From the NCBI RefSeq assembly GCF_010119975.1, contig NZ_CP048222.1, forward strand, positions 4,544,501 to 4,608,500: DNA of 64,000 nucleotides. Reading direction: 5' to 3'. This document shows, piece after piece, positions 9,399-18,232 of this stretch. The notes under the pieces are model-generated. The model saw only the letters and a list, made by a program, of their open reading frames with translations, was not told the DNA's origin and searched no databases. How positions within the stretch are numbered: position 1 is the first letter of the stretch; each line of letters starts with the position of its first letter. The translations under genes were made by a program, and so were the position numbers. The DNA is from Rhodocytophaga rosea. Lineage in GTDB: Bacteria; Bacteroidota; Bacteroidia; Cytophagales; 172606-1.

Positions 9399-10073
9399 AT
9401 GGAACTAAAGAAACAATTATGGATTGCCTTGCAGGCGATAGCCCGGTTGCTTTGGCTGCTGGTACAAGAAGTCAGCAAACTAGTTTGGGCTGCGAGTAAA
9501 TATATTTACAGGCACCGGAGAGAAATTGCCCGGTATAAACTCACCATTCCTGCGCTCATTATACTTTCTGTTTTCTGGACTGGCTTCCGTGTTTTATCTG
9601 ATGTAAAGTCTATGGAGCAATCCAGGGAAATACCTATGGATGACTCAAATGACGCTGAACCAATAGTTCAATTTTCCAGTCATACTACTTCTGCTGACAA
9701 CGACAGATTGTTCGAGCATATCAACGACTGGATAGGTACTCCCCAACGAGATGGACGAAACAGCAAATCAGGAACAGATTGTTCTGGATTTGTACAAGCG
9801 GTTTATAAAGAGGCTCTGGATATTGAATTAAGCCGGAGTTCTGAGGAAATGTACCGGAACGATGTCGAAAAAATTAATAAAGCAGAGTTAAGCGAAGGAG
9901 ATCTGGTATTTTTTAATACCTATGGCAGTGGGGTTTCGCATGTGGGTATTTATATGGGAGAAGGCAAATTTGCTCATACTTCTACTTCCAAGGGAGTTAC
10001 CGTTGATGCGATGGATTCGCCTTATTACGTCCGAAATTATTATGCCAGCGGAAGAATAAAGGGTAATATGTAA
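9399..10073 (+). CDS. Membrane-anchored NlpC/P60 (C40) cell-wall hydrolase
   Basis: The enzyme family cleaves the gamma-D-Glu to diamino-acid bond of peptidoglycan stem peptides. The 224-residue protein has a basic N-terminus, a transmembrane helix at about 48-66 (LTIPALIILSVFWTGFRVL) and a periplasmic NlpC/P60 domain at about 105-220. The catalytic triad is visible: Cys128 in TDCSGF, His181 in SHVGIYMG and His193 in FAHTST. It follows meaB by 60 bp in the same direction and may be read through from it, though no functional link is obvious. Confidence 0.92.
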   Translation: MELKKQLWIALQAIARLLWLLVQEVSKLVWAASKYIYRHRREIARYKLTIPALIILSVFWTGFRVLSDVKSMEQSREIPMDDSNDAEPIVQFSSHTTSADNDRLFEHINDWIGTPQRDGRNSKSGTDCSGFVQAVYKEALDIELSRSSEEMYRNDVEKINKAELSEGDLVFFNTYGSGVSHVGIYMGEGKFAHTSTSKGVTVDAMDSPYYVRNYYASGRIKGNM

Positions 10074-10128
10074 CTTAAGTCAGGAAAGTACTATCCGATT
10101 GTGAGGAACGCTCCAGCTAGCAGCATTT

Positions 10129-10250
10129 TATATGGAATGTAAAACATCGAATAAGGAATAAAGAATGATGAAGAGATTTTGATCAATTCGATATTCAACA
10201 TTCCTTGCTCATCTGTTCATCATTCAATAACATGATTTACATTCCATATA
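10129..10250. repeat. Bookend inverted repeat in the 273-bp spacer after the C40 gene
   Basis: TATATGGAATGTAAA at the left end is matched by its exact complement TTTACATTCCATATA at the right end, 15 bp. Inside lies a second pair, GAATGATGAA and TTCATCATTC, so most of the 120-bp element can fold into a long imperfect stem. There is no coding frame in it. It lies between the NlpC/P60 gene and the histidine kinase gene. Confidence 0.75.
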
Positions 10251-10346
10251 TTTACTTTGGACTCGTCACTATTTCGCAGGTTTTCATCACTTTTATTATA
10301 TTTCATTTTTGCTTTCAATTAACATTGTACACTTATAACTGATACA

Positions 10347-11882
10347 ATGAAAGATTTAGTGATCAAACCTGAAAGTTTGCCCAAACCGGAATTCTGGGCA
10401 GCTACTACTATTTATGTGTTCTCAGTATTTTTCCTGATAACACCTGCCCTCGAAAATGAATTTGCAACCATACGAACCTGGAACAGTTATTTTTTTGAAG
10501 AGCAGAACCTCGCATTTAACTATTACCAGCATTATTTTGTACCCCAGCTTATTAGGAACACAGTGCTGTATCTGGCTTTTCTAGTGTTGAATTTTACGGT
10601 ATTACCCAAACTTACCCGCAAAGAAGCACTGGTACAAAACATTTTGTTTATACTCTTAACTTTTGTTGTTATTGGGGTAGTATTAGGTATTACTGACACC
10701 TATTTAAAAAATTATCTCTTTAACAGCTATGAAACAGAGCAGGAAACATATAATATTCTATTTCAGAATAGTTTTCTGTACGCCTTCTGGCTTCTGTTGC
10801 TTTTTGGTTTCTATGCTGTTATTAAGTTCGCAAGTTTATATTTATTAACTCATTCAGAGGCAATTCAATCCAGATATGGATTAATCACACGTGATGTGCT
10901 GACAGCTATTGTGGTATGGATGATAGGTATGTTCCTGTTGATGATGGGAAATGCAGACGGGCAAATCATTGTGGGCGCAGGTATACTCATTCCTTTGGCT
11001 ATTTTATTATATGGTTACTCCTTTTATTCCCTGATCCCCATTTCATTACGGAAAAAGAAACCTTTCAAGGCGTACATGCTGCGTATTGTACTTATGTTGG
11101 TTATCTCATCGATTCCAGTCTTTTTGATTGGGTTATTATTGACAAATAGAGAAGAAGCAGGATTGGTGTACAGCATGCTGAATGCTCCTTTTCAACTCCT
11201 TTTTACTGCACCACTTTCATGGATATTGTACAAGCGGCAAATGACAGGCAAAGAGGAAATGTATGTGCTGCAGAGAGAATTAGGACAAACCAACGCTAAT
11301 TTTGATTTTCTGCGTTCCCAGATTAATCCTCACTTTCTATTTAATGCACTCAATACCATTTATGGCACGGCTATCCAGGAAAAAGCCGAACGGACCTGCG
11401 AAGCTGTAGAAAGGCTGGGTGACATGATGCGGTTTATGTTGCAGGAAAACATGCAGGACAAAATCTCTCTGACCCGCGAAATAGATTACCTGAATAATTA
11501 TATTGGCCTGCAAAGGCTACGTACCGATCCCAACCCTGCTATCCGGATTGATACTGATATTGAGCAGCCACCCGTCCCTATCCAGATTGCACCTATGCTC
11601 CTGATTCCGTTTGTAGAAAATGCGTTTAAACATGGAATCAGTCTCCGGGAGCCTTCTCACATAAAAGTAACATTAGATGTAAAAGACAATGCTGTGTACT
11701 TTGATGTAAGTAACAGCAAGCACCTGAAGCCAGACAATGACCCTGAAAAATACAAAAGCGGTATTGGATTAAGCAATGTAAAGCAACGGCTGGAATTATT
11801 GTATCCGGAAAAGCATGAGTTAATCATCCGTGAAACAGGAAAAGAATATTTTGTTCACTTAACCCTGCAATTAAATGGATAA
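10347..11882 (+). CDS. LytS/YehU-type sensor histidine kinase
   Basis: The 511-residue protein has roughly seven hydrophobic segments in its first 290 residues and a cytoplasmic His_kinase domain with the signature QINPHFLFNALN, whose phospho-accepting histidine is residue 329. The ATPase part is at about 400-510 (PMLLIPFVENAFKHG for the N-box; SGIGLSNVKQRLELLYP for the G-box). It senses an unknown membrane or envelope signal and passes phosphate to the LytTR regulator encoded 94 bp downstream. Such pairs are common in Bacteroidota and often control envelope or transport genes. Confidence 0.95.
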   Translation: MKDLVIKPESLPKPEFWAATTIYVFSVFFLITPALENEFATIRTWNSYFFEEQNLAFNYYQHYFVPQLIRNTVLYLAFLVLNFTVLPKLTRKEALVQNILFILLTFVVIGVVLGITDTYLKNYLFNSYETEQETYNILFQNSFLYAFWLLLLFGFYAVIKFASLYLLTHSEAIQSRYGLITRDVLTAIVVWMIGMFLLMMGNADGQIIVGAGILIPLAILLYGYSFYSLIPISLRKKKPFKAYMLRIVLMLVISSIPVFLIGLLLTNREEAGLVYSMLNAPFQLLFTAPLSWILYKRQMTGKEEMYVLQRELGQTNANFDFLRSQINPHFLFNALNTIYGTAIQEKAERTCEAVERLGDMMRFMLQENMQDKISLTREIDYLNNYIGLQRLRTDPNPAIRIDTDIEQPPVPIQIAPMLLIPFVENAFKHGISLREPSHIKVTLDVKDNAVYFDVSNSKHLKPDNDPEKYKSGIGLSNVKQRLELLYPEKHELIIRETGKEYFVHLTLQLNG

Positions 11883-11961
11883 TGGAAAATGGATAACTCA
11901 AACAATGACAATCAATCATCATGATTATGCTAATCTTTGATCAACTTTCCATTATCCATTT
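11873..11961. repeat. Bookend inverted repeat between kinase and regulator genes
   Basis: AAATGGATAATGGAAA overlaps the end of the kinase gene and is matched exactly by TTTCCATTATCCATTT shortly before the regulator start, a 16-bp pair 57 bp apart. The left arm supplies the kinase stop codon (GGA TAA). The structure could form in the bicistronic mRNA and set the expression ratio of the two genes; that role is inference. Confidence 0.75.
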
Positions 11962-11976
11962 TCAATTAACAAAACT

Positions 11977-12660
11977 ATGAAAGCCATAGCCATTGATGAT
12001 GAACCCATTGCTTTAGAAATTGTAAAATCGCATGCAGCTAAGGTGCCTTTTCTGGAACTGAAAGGGGAATTTACAGATGCATTTAAGGCATTAGAATACC
12101 TTCAGAGAGAGAATATCGACCTGATTTTTCTGGACATTAAAATGCCTGATATTTCGGGCATTGACTTTTTTAATAGCTTACAAAAAAAACCACTGCTTAT
12201 ATTTACTACTGCCTATACCGAACATGCCGTCACCAGCTTTGAAATGGATGCGGTAGATTACCTGTTGAAACCCTTTTCACTGGCCCGTTTTGTAAAAGGT
12301 TGTAATAAGGCATATGAACTATACAACGCCCGAAATGCCAGCCAGAATCTGGATCATATCTATATTAAAACCGGATATGAGCAACTGAAGGTCTTATACG
12401 AAGATATACTCTATATAGAAGCCGCCGGTAATTATGTGACCTTCGCGTTAAAAGATAAAAAAATTCTGTCCCGGAGTACATTTGTCGAGGCCATTAACCT
12501 GCTTCCAACAGATAAATTTGTGCGCGTACACCGTTCCTATCTGGTGGCAATTAATAAAATCGACAAAGCTGAAAGGCATCAGGTTACGATCAACAACACC
12601 AAAATACCACTCAGTGAAGCCTACCGGCAGAATCTCACCGCTTTTCTTTTCAAAAGTTGA
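11977..12660 (+). CDS. LytTR-family response regulator
   Basis: Residues 1-120 form a CheY-like receiver with the acidic pair D7/D8, the phospho-acceptor D53 in FLDIKMPDISG, the TTAYTEHA switch region and K98 in LLKPF. Residues about 125-225 form a LytTR DNA-binding domain (YIKTGYEQLKVLYEDILYIEAAGNY is shortened here to its ends; later FVRVHRSYLVAINKI). It is the cognate partner of the histidine kinase just upstream. The target promoter is not evident. Confidence 0.95.
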   Translation: MKAIAIDDEPIALEIVKSHAAKVPFLELKGEFTDAFKALEYLQRENIDLIFLDIKMPDISGIDFFNSLQKKPLLIFTTAYTEHAVTSFEMDAVDYLLKPFSLARFVKGCNKAYELYNARNASQNLDHIYIKTGYEQLKVLYEDILYIEAAGNYVTFALKDKKILSRSTFVEAINLLPTDKFVRVHRSYLVAINKIDKAERHQVTINNTKIPLSEAYRQNLTAFLFKS

Positions 12661-12688
12661 TATATTCTTCCTGCTAATTCATAGTAAT

Positions 12689-12732
12689 AGCAAAAGTGCT
12701 GTGGAATCATCTACAGCACTTTTGCTTTTATT
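12689..12732 (+). terminator. Terminator after the two-component operon
   Basis: A perfect 14-bp stem, AGCAAAAGTGCTGT with ACAGCACTTTTGCT, encloses a 10-base loop and is followed by TTTATT. It sits 28 bp past the regulator stop and faces the end of the convergent hypothetical gene. Confidence 0.88.
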
Positions 12733-12780
12733 ATGACCATAAATTCTGATATAATGCCTCTAACAACCAGCAACGATTTT

Positions 12781-13176
12781 TTACTCTACCAGTTGAATCA
12801 TGATTTTTCCAGGCAATCCAATGCGGTGATGTATGTCATTATGACCAGAAGAGTTAATGCTGATGAGTATCGTATCTGCTGCTTTTCCGGATAGTTGTAT
12901 GCTGGTTTGATCTGATGTAAGCGGCCACAATACTTTATAGGTAATGGGATGTGTTTCTATTTCCTGCATTTTCGCAAAAAGACCATAGCTTTTTGTTTTA
13001 CTCACACTCATAGGACAGACTTCTTCTACAATCAGCACAATTTTACGCTCATCTCTTGCTTTCCGGCATACATGCTCTTTTGTAGAAGCGGCCGAAGTGT
13101 GTGGGCCAATTTCAAACCAATCACTTGAACTAAATAAGCCCATTACAAACAATACGCTGGTATATAAGATTTTCAT
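12781..13176 (-). CDS. Small exported protein of unknown function
   Basis: The ATG at 13176 gives a 131-residue protein starting MKILYTSVLFVMGLFSSSDW, a likely signal peptide or anchor; an in-frame TTG three codons earlier is less likely. The remainder is mixed alpha/beta with two cysteines (HVCRK and EEVCPMS) that could form a disulphide outside the cytoplasm. I do not recognise a family. The N-terminal pattern resembles that of the exported DUF4097-like protein encoded at 57677-58495 (MKLLFFIPMLCMGLFSHTDF), but similarity beyond that segment was not seen. The gene is monocistronic. Confidence 0.6.
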   Translation of the reverse strand: MKILYTSVLFVMGLFSSSDWFEIGPHTSAASTKEHVCRKARDERKIVLIVEEVCPMSVSKTKSYGLFAKMQEIETHPITYKVLWPLTSDQTSIQLSGKAADTILISINSSGHNDIHHRIGLPGKIMIQLVE

Positions 13177-13503
13177 GGCAAACAAAATTTATCAGTTAGG
13201 TAGGAGTAAGGAATCTGGTTTATGCTTTGTATGAATAACAGGAAAGAATGGGTGCTTATACTGAATAAATACCCCACCACTCTCGTCCATAATTGATGAT
13301 ACAAGATTAATCACTATTCCCAACAGGATAAACTAAATGTGATGAAAAGCGGGAAAAAAGGGATAAATTAAACTAATCCTAAGGTAGGGTGTACTTTGCT
13401 GCAGAATAAGAGAAAAATTCGGACAAAGCAAGCTATAAATTACAATAGCGAAGGAATAATTCCTTCGCTATCCTATTATAAAATAGAGCTTTGCAATCAA
13501 GTT
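13177..13503. other. Gene-free spacer upstream of the small exported protein
   Basis: This 327-bp stretch has no supported coding frame. It should hold the promoter of the small exported protein on its left and carries the hairpin serving the YebC gene on its right. Nothing else clear was seen in it. Confidence 0.5.
13445..13471 (-). terminator. Hairpin downstream of the YebC-family gene
   Basis: ATAGCGAAGGAAT and ATTCCTTCGCTAT form a 13-bp palindrome around one base, 33 bp past the stop codon. On the minus strand the sequence after it is T-containing (TTGTAATTTAT) but not a clean T-run, so it may be a weak terminator or an mRNA-stabilising hairpin. Confidence 0.65.
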
Positions 13504-14247
13504 CTATATCAACTCCATCTGTTCTTCATTCATTTCGATATTGTGATAGACTTTCTGTACATCATCATCATCTTCCAATACTTCAATAAATTTCATTACT
13601 TTTTTAAATGCCTCATCATCCAGCTTTACATGAGTGTTGGGAATGCGTTGCAATTCAGCATTTTCTACTTCAATTCCCATTTCCTCAAGTTTTTTCTGAA
13701 TGGAGCCAAAATCCTCTCTGGCACAATACACAGTAATATAGCCTTCTTCAAATTCTACATCTTCGGCACCGGCATCTATCATTTCGAGTGTAAATTCATC
13801 TTCATCGAATTTCTCAGGTTGTACAATATGAAATACACCTTTCCTGGCAAAAATAAATTCCAGCGAACCATTCGTGCCTAAGCCGCCGCCATATTTACTA
13901 AATGCAGAACGTACCGCTGCTACGGTCCGGTTGAGGTTATCTGTGGTGCATTCCACAAATACAGCAACCCCATTACTGGCATAACCCTCGTAGGTAACTT
14001 CCACATAATGAGACCCATCCGCACCGGTTCCTTTTTTAATGGCCCGTTCTACATTTTCTTTCGGCATGTTGGCCCCTTTGGCATTCTGAATAGCCAGGCG
14101 CAAACGTGGATTATTGGCCGGTTCAGGGCCACCTTCCCGGGCAGCTATGCTAATTTCTTTAATAATCTTGGTAAAAATCTTTCCTCGTTTGGCATCAAGC
14201 GCACCTTTTTTCCGCTTAATCGTTGACCATTTACTATGTCCTGACAT
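13504..14247 (-). CDS. YebC/PmpR-family protein (transcriptional or translational regulator)
   Basis: The start giving MSGHSKWSTIKRKKGALDAKR is canonical for the family; the open frame continues upstream to 14343 but those 32 residues are hydrophobic and unrelated. The 247-residue protein has the typical basic N-terminal domain, then NPRLRLAIQNAKGANMPKEN, YEGYASNGVAVFVECTTDN and the acidic C-terminal half. YebC proteins were described as DNA-binding regulators, and some members act on ribosomes at proline stretches; which role applies here cannot be told. The gene stands alone with its own terminator hairpin. Confidence 0.95.
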   Translation of the reverse strand: MSGHSKWSTIKRKKGALDAKRGKIFTKIIKEISIAAREGGPEPANNPRLRLAIQNAKGANMPKENVERAIKKGTGADGSHYVEVTYEGYASNGVAVFVECTTDNLNRTVAAVRSAFSKYGGGLGTNGSLEFIFARKGVFHIVQPEKFDEDEFTLEMIDAGAEDVEFEEGYITVYCAREDFGSIQKKLEEMGIEVENAELQRIPNTHVKLDDEAFKKVMKFIEVLEDDDDVQKVYHNIEMNEEQMELI

Positions 14248-14359
14248 AAGAATTATGCATTTTATTTCAAATACAATGCAAATTACGCAAACTCCCGAAA
14301 ATCTGAAAGACTGAAATAAACAGAATAATAACAGACTGGACAATGGATGAATTCAGAAA

Positions 14360-15148
14360 CTATTTGAATAAATAAGGCAGCAGTCGCTGTTGTTTGCCTT
14401 TTTGTAACTCATTTGCCAAATTCAGTTTGACTGAACGGCTAAAATCAGCTTTATTGAAAACATAAACTTCACCTCTGGTCAGGTCATAAATGGTAGAATA
14501 CACCGTTAATTCCTGCTGATGTGTTTGCGAAAGAATATGGGTTATGTTTGATACTGTGGCTGCAGAATCTTTTTGTAAAAGTAAGTTAGCCTTTTGAAAC
14601 CGTTGACACACTGGTTCATTGCCATATTCCGGATTAGTTATGTTGAAATTGGTAAGCAACTGGTACGACTGATTATTCCGGTAGTGATAGGTTAACTCAC
14701 CCTCATAAGCGCCAATAATTACAGAGTTTCCCCTTTTGTCTGCAAAAGAAACGTGTACTTTTTGCAAGTCGGGCACTTTATAGGTTTTTACAAATGCAAC
14801 AGCTTCTTCTACCGTAGCGCAATTTTCCAGAATGGCTTGCCACAAATACCCGGTATAGGCAGGTTTATCAGAAAAATCTACCGACACAAAAGGGGTTGCT
14901 GTGCCATCGAAAAATAATCCGGCAGTGTTCATTCCTCCCTGAATATATTCCTCAGAAGCAAAGCCGAATCCAACGAATCCATATTTCTTTCCTGTAGGAG
15001 GTACAACCATCACCTGTGAATCCTGGGCATACCAATCCTCATGATTACCTACCAATACTTGTTTTCCATCCGCAATAACCAGAATCAGGCAGGCCGTGGC
15101 TGGTTGAATGAATAAGAATAAAATAAGAAATGCAATAACTCTGTTCAT
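14360..15148 (-). CDS. Exported Ntn hydrolase of the linear-amide C-N hydrolase type
   Basis: The 262-residue precursor starts with a signal peptide ending PATA, so cleavage would expose Cys20 as the N-terminal nucleophile, as in choloylglycine/penicillin V acylase-like Ntn hydrolases. Supporting motifs are GNHEDWYAQDS (family: GRNxDW), GGMNTAGLFFDG and, later, LLTNFNITNPEYG. Members cleave linear amide bonds in bile salts, penicillins, acyl-homoserine lactones or dipeptides; the substrate here is unknown. Its start overlaps the stop of the upstream CarboxypepD_reg-like gene by 4 bp (ATGA), so the two are translationally coupled. Confidence 0.8.
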   Translation of the reverse strand: MNRVIAFLILFLFIQPATACLILVIADGKQVLVGNHEDWYAQDSQVMVVPPTGKKYGFVGFGFASEEYIQGGMNTAGLFFDGTATPFVSVDFSDKPAYTGYLWQAILENCATVEEAVAFVKTYKVPDLQKVHVSFADKRGNSVIIGAYEGELTYHYRNNQSYQLLTNFNITNPEYGNEPVCQRFQKANLLLQKDSAATVSNITHILSQTHQQELTVYSTIYDLTRGEVYVFNKADFSRSVKLNLANELQKGKQQRLLPYLFK

Positions 15149-16950
15149 TTTTGTAGGAGTTGTGTTTGATTGAATTGAACCTGAATATCAGGCCGCATTT
15201 TAGGTCCATTGCCCGGGAAATATGCATACACAGCCAGACCTACCTGTACCTGTGTTGAAAAGTATTTCCGTTCGATAGTTTTGAGCACTTCCCATGTGGC
15301 TTCATGCATTCCTCTGGCATACAGATGAAATACAGAACCACTACGTTCAATGCGGATTTGCCAGCTGCGTTCTTCTATTTTTACTGGGTTTACAGCTGAA
15401 TTTCCATCCAGAGTGTTTTGGACAAATAGTTTCAGATTGTTGTTGCCACCTGTACCGATTCCCAGAAAAATGTGATTTTCATTTGCCTGCATTGTATCCC
15501 GGATCAATATACCGCCAGCCTGAAATCCCCGGTCTGGTGATTGTGTAGAGTCGCTTGCTTTGTTGATAGATACTACAGTTTCCCATATAAAATCGCCCCT
15601 GGCTGGTTGATAAAGTAAAGGACCAGTTGCATCATCTTTCCATTCGCATTTTACCAATGGTTTTATATAAATACTGGAGTCTTTCTGGTATACTCTTACC
15701 AAAGCCGGTTGCAAAACCTGCCAATTTGTATCTTGTAGTGGTTGAAAATCTTCTTTTCCCTGAATACTGGCTACAATTTCCCGTAAAGCTGTAGTCGGAC
15801 GGAGAATATTATTTTCACCCCAGAAAGCATCATTATAGTCCGTTGCCAGGTTGATAACCAGATTTCCTTTTTGCCATACAGCCGCTTTTGGTAAGGGGCT
15901 GACAGCTTCCTTGGACTGTTCAGTAATTAATAGTTCACTGGAAATGTCAAGGTGTGTGTCTATCTCTTTTCTGGGTTGTTTGTAGGCAATACCTGTTTGC
16001 ATGTTCACCGACGACAAAGCCCATTTGCTACTATCTGGCTGATAGGTTACGGTAATATTCTGGTAAAGCTGTTTAAAATCAATATTGAGCAAGCCAGCTA
16101 TCAGTTTGTCTTCTCCATTTAAATGTTTGATATAGGATAAACCTTTCTGGCTAAAGCTAGCCTGATACCGGACAAGGGCAAAATGATTGGCTTCAATAAA
16201 CAAAGTTCCTTGTTGCAAGGCTTCTTTTACTGTAGCTTTCTGGTCAAACCCAATAACAAAAATCTTTTGCCCATCTAGATAGGTAATGGAATCGAGTTGA
16301 TATTCATATTTGTCCTGGTATTTATGTTGCAGAAAAGTAGGCGGAGTAAGTCGTATGTCTAATCCTGCCAGTAATAGCGGCATACCACCAGGATGGAAAT
16401 CCTCAAACAAACGGGTGACTTTTACTTCTTCGCTTGCCCGGCCCTGAACGAGTTGTAACTGAACATTTTCTTTCTGCCCGGGAAACGTGAATACATTAAA
16501 TACAGCTTCGGCCACTGACAGATAATCAGTTGAATCCCGGATGATCTCACGGTAAAAGGCTTTGGCTTTTTGTGGTTGTTGCAAATAGTTCGTAGGAATG
16601 GCACGAATGGTTTTAAGGATAATGTTGTAGGCACTTTCCTGTACAATTTCTACGGCTGAAAGCTCGTATACTGCCTCAGTTAAGGCAATTTGCAAGGTGT
16701 CTCGTACAGCAACTTTTACAGTCTGATACCCTATATGCGTGATTTTTAATGAATCTACGTCGGACGGTACTATAAACTGAAAATATCCTTCCGGGTTAGA
16801 AATAGTGCCCATGGTTTTGCTGTCGGTAGTAAGTATATATGCGCCAGGAATACCATCTCCATTTTTTGCATCTGTGATTCTGCCTGAAATGGTTTGTGCC
16901 CAGAGGTGTAGCGGCCCCATCCAGAAAAGTAAAAAGATGCAGTATTTCAT
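15145..16950 (-). CDS. Exported CarboxypepD_reg-like protein with C-terminal lectin-like domain
   Basis: The 601-residue protein has a signal peptide ending LWAQ, a carboxypeptidase regulatory-like beta-sandwich at about 20-95 (ISGRITDAKNGDGIPGAYIL), then a long middle typical of outer-membrane proteins of the DUF5686 neighbourhood (residues 100-360). Residues about 375-600 look like a DUF1349/concanavalin-like sandwich (FIWETVVSINK, QAGGILIRD, IRIERSGSVFHLYARG). It is probably located in the outer membrane or periplasm. It is the middle gene of a minus-strand operon between a membrane AraC regulator (39 bp upstream) and an exported Ntn hydrolase (overlapping). The shared operon suggests one regulated uptake or degradation task. 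Confidence 0.75.
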   Translation of the reverse strand: MKYCIFLLFWMGPLHLWAQTISGRITDAKNGDGIPGAYILTTDSKTMGTISNPEGYFQFIVPSDVDSLKITHIGYQTVKVAVRDTLQIALTEAVYELSAVEIVQESAYNIILKTIRAIPTNYLQQPQKAKAFYREIIRDSTDYLSVAEAVFNVFTFPGQKENVQLQLVQGRASEEVKVTRLFEDFHPGGMPLLLAGLDIRLTPPTFLQHKYQDKYEYQLDSITYLDGQKIFVIGFDQKATVKEALQQGTLFIEANHFALVRYQASFSQKGLSYIKHLNGEDKLIAGLLNIDFKQLYQNITVTYQPDSSKWALSSVNMQTGIAYKQPRKEIDTHLDISSELLITEQSKEAVSPLPKAAVWQKGNLVINLATDYNDAFWGENNILRPTTALREIVASIQGKEDFQPLQDTNWQVLQPALVRVYQKDSSIYIKPLVKCEWKDDATGPLLYQPARGDFIWETVVSINKASDSTQSPDRGFQAGGILIRDTMQANENHIFLGIGTGGNNNLKLFVQNTLDGNSAVNPVKIEERSWQIRIERSGSVFHLYARGMHEATWEVLKTIERKYFSTQVQVGLAVYAYFPGNGPKMRPDIQVQFNQTQLLQK

Positions 16951-16989
16951 GAATTTGTTTTTGACACAAATATGCGGTAATCTGTATGT

Positions 16990-18069
16990 CTATTGTCCCG
17001 TTTGTTCAATCCGCACTTCTTCCCGGTTCAATTTCCGGAATTCGCCAGGGGTATATCCGGTTAATTTTTTAAAAGCAGTGTTAAAAGCCGTTTTAGAATT
17101 AAAGCCAGCTTCATAGCCTGCGCCCACCACAGAATAATGTGATTTTTTAGGATCAGTAAGTATTCGTTTGGCTTCCTCAATCCGGTAAGCATTCAAAAAA
17201 TCAGAAAAGTTTTTTCCGGTGCGTTCATTAATTACCTGAGAGATGTAAAACCGGTTGGTTCCCATATTTCTGGCAAACTGATCCAGCGTAAATGTGGGTT
17301 GAAAATAAGGTTTATGCTCAGTAAAAAATGCCAGAATACGGTTTAATAGAATCTGTTGGTCAGGTTCGGATAATCCGGAATGGGCATATTTTACTTCCTC
17401 TTTTTGTTTGCGACTTGCCTCAGGTTGCACCAGTGACCAGTAAGAAAAACCGTATACAACTAGTACGCATCCTGTTTGTACAGCAAATAATATCCAGTTA
17501 CTGGCACTAAGTCCCATTATTCTCAGGTACATACCGATAAAAGCAACTAAATAGATAGCAGCCAATGTTCCGGTAAATGCTTTTAGCCAGTTGAGAATTG
17601 TATAGGTAACAGAAAATGCTTCTTTCCGGCTTTCCAGATGTATCCTGTTGAGAGTGAGAAAAGAATAATACAGCAAATGAATAAAAAGAATATGAGCCAG
17701 AACAAGTTCTGCTATTTCTCTTTCTATTTCTATAAGGAGATAGCCTGCCAGCAAGCCTAATATATACAGACCGAAACCTGCAAAATGCCCGATACTATTT
17801 CTCAATGAGAGGCTTTCACCCAGTAGGGATTTAACATAGAGTAACATAAGCGGGCCATATAGAAAAAGAAACCCTCCCAGAATTTCACTGAATAAGCCAG
17901 GAAGCATGGGTTGATACCAGTGTTCGGTAAGGCTTACTAATAATACACAAATAAAAGCACCCAGAAATTTATTAGCTTTCTGGTTAATTTTCCTAGTAAA
18001 TAGCAAAACAGCCAGCAATACACCTTGCATAATACCCAGCCCAGACAAGTAATAAGACCAAATTAACAT
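16990..18069 (-). CDS. Membrane-bound AraC-family transcriptional regulator
   Basis: About seven hydrophobic helices fill residues 1-230, starting right at MLIWSYYLSGLGIMQGVLLA, and an AraC DNA-binding domain lies at the C-terminus (FTLDQFARNMGTNRFYISQV, then GYEAGFNSKTAFNTAFKKLT and TGYTPGEFRK). The start at 18069 was preferred because this family usually opens with a transmembrane helix; an upstream in-frame ATG at 18162 would add 31 residues. Proteins of this build are common in Bacteroidota and are thought to sense a signal in or across the membrane. It heads the operon with the two exported proteins downstream and probably controls it. Confidence 0.88.
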   Translation of the reverse strand: MLIWSYYLSGLGIMQGVLLAVLLFTRKINQKANKFLGAFICVLLVSLTEHWYQPMLPGLFSEILGGFLFLYGPLMLLYVKSLLGESLSLRNSIGHFAGFGLYILGLLAGYLLIEIEREIAELVLAHILFIHLLYYSFLTLNRIHLESRKEAFSVTYTILNWLKAFTGTLAAIYLVAFIGMYLRIMGLSASNWILFAVQTGCVLVVYGFSYWSLVQPEASRKQKEEVKYAHSGLSEPDQQILLNRILAFFTEHKPYFQPTFTLDQFARNMGTNRFYISQVINERTGKNFSDFLNAYRIEEAKRILTDPKKSHYSVVGAGYEAGFNSKTAFNTAFKKLTGYTPGEFRKLNREEVRIEQTGQ

Positions 18070-18232
18070 ATCAATAGGAATAAGCAGATTCGAAGGGTAG
18101 ATGCAGCATAAGCCCTGGAAGTTGCCTGAAGAAAGGTATACTTGCAGTTTTTGTTTTTTCAAATTATCTGCCCGTTCTGTGAAAAATGAAGAAATATCAA
18201 CAAATTAGCACTGCCAACTACTATCCGAATAA

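Noticed and set aside
13396-13881. Plus-strand frame of 161 residues
   Set aside because: It is the complement of the conserved YebC-family gene, and its composition is that of an antisense shadow.
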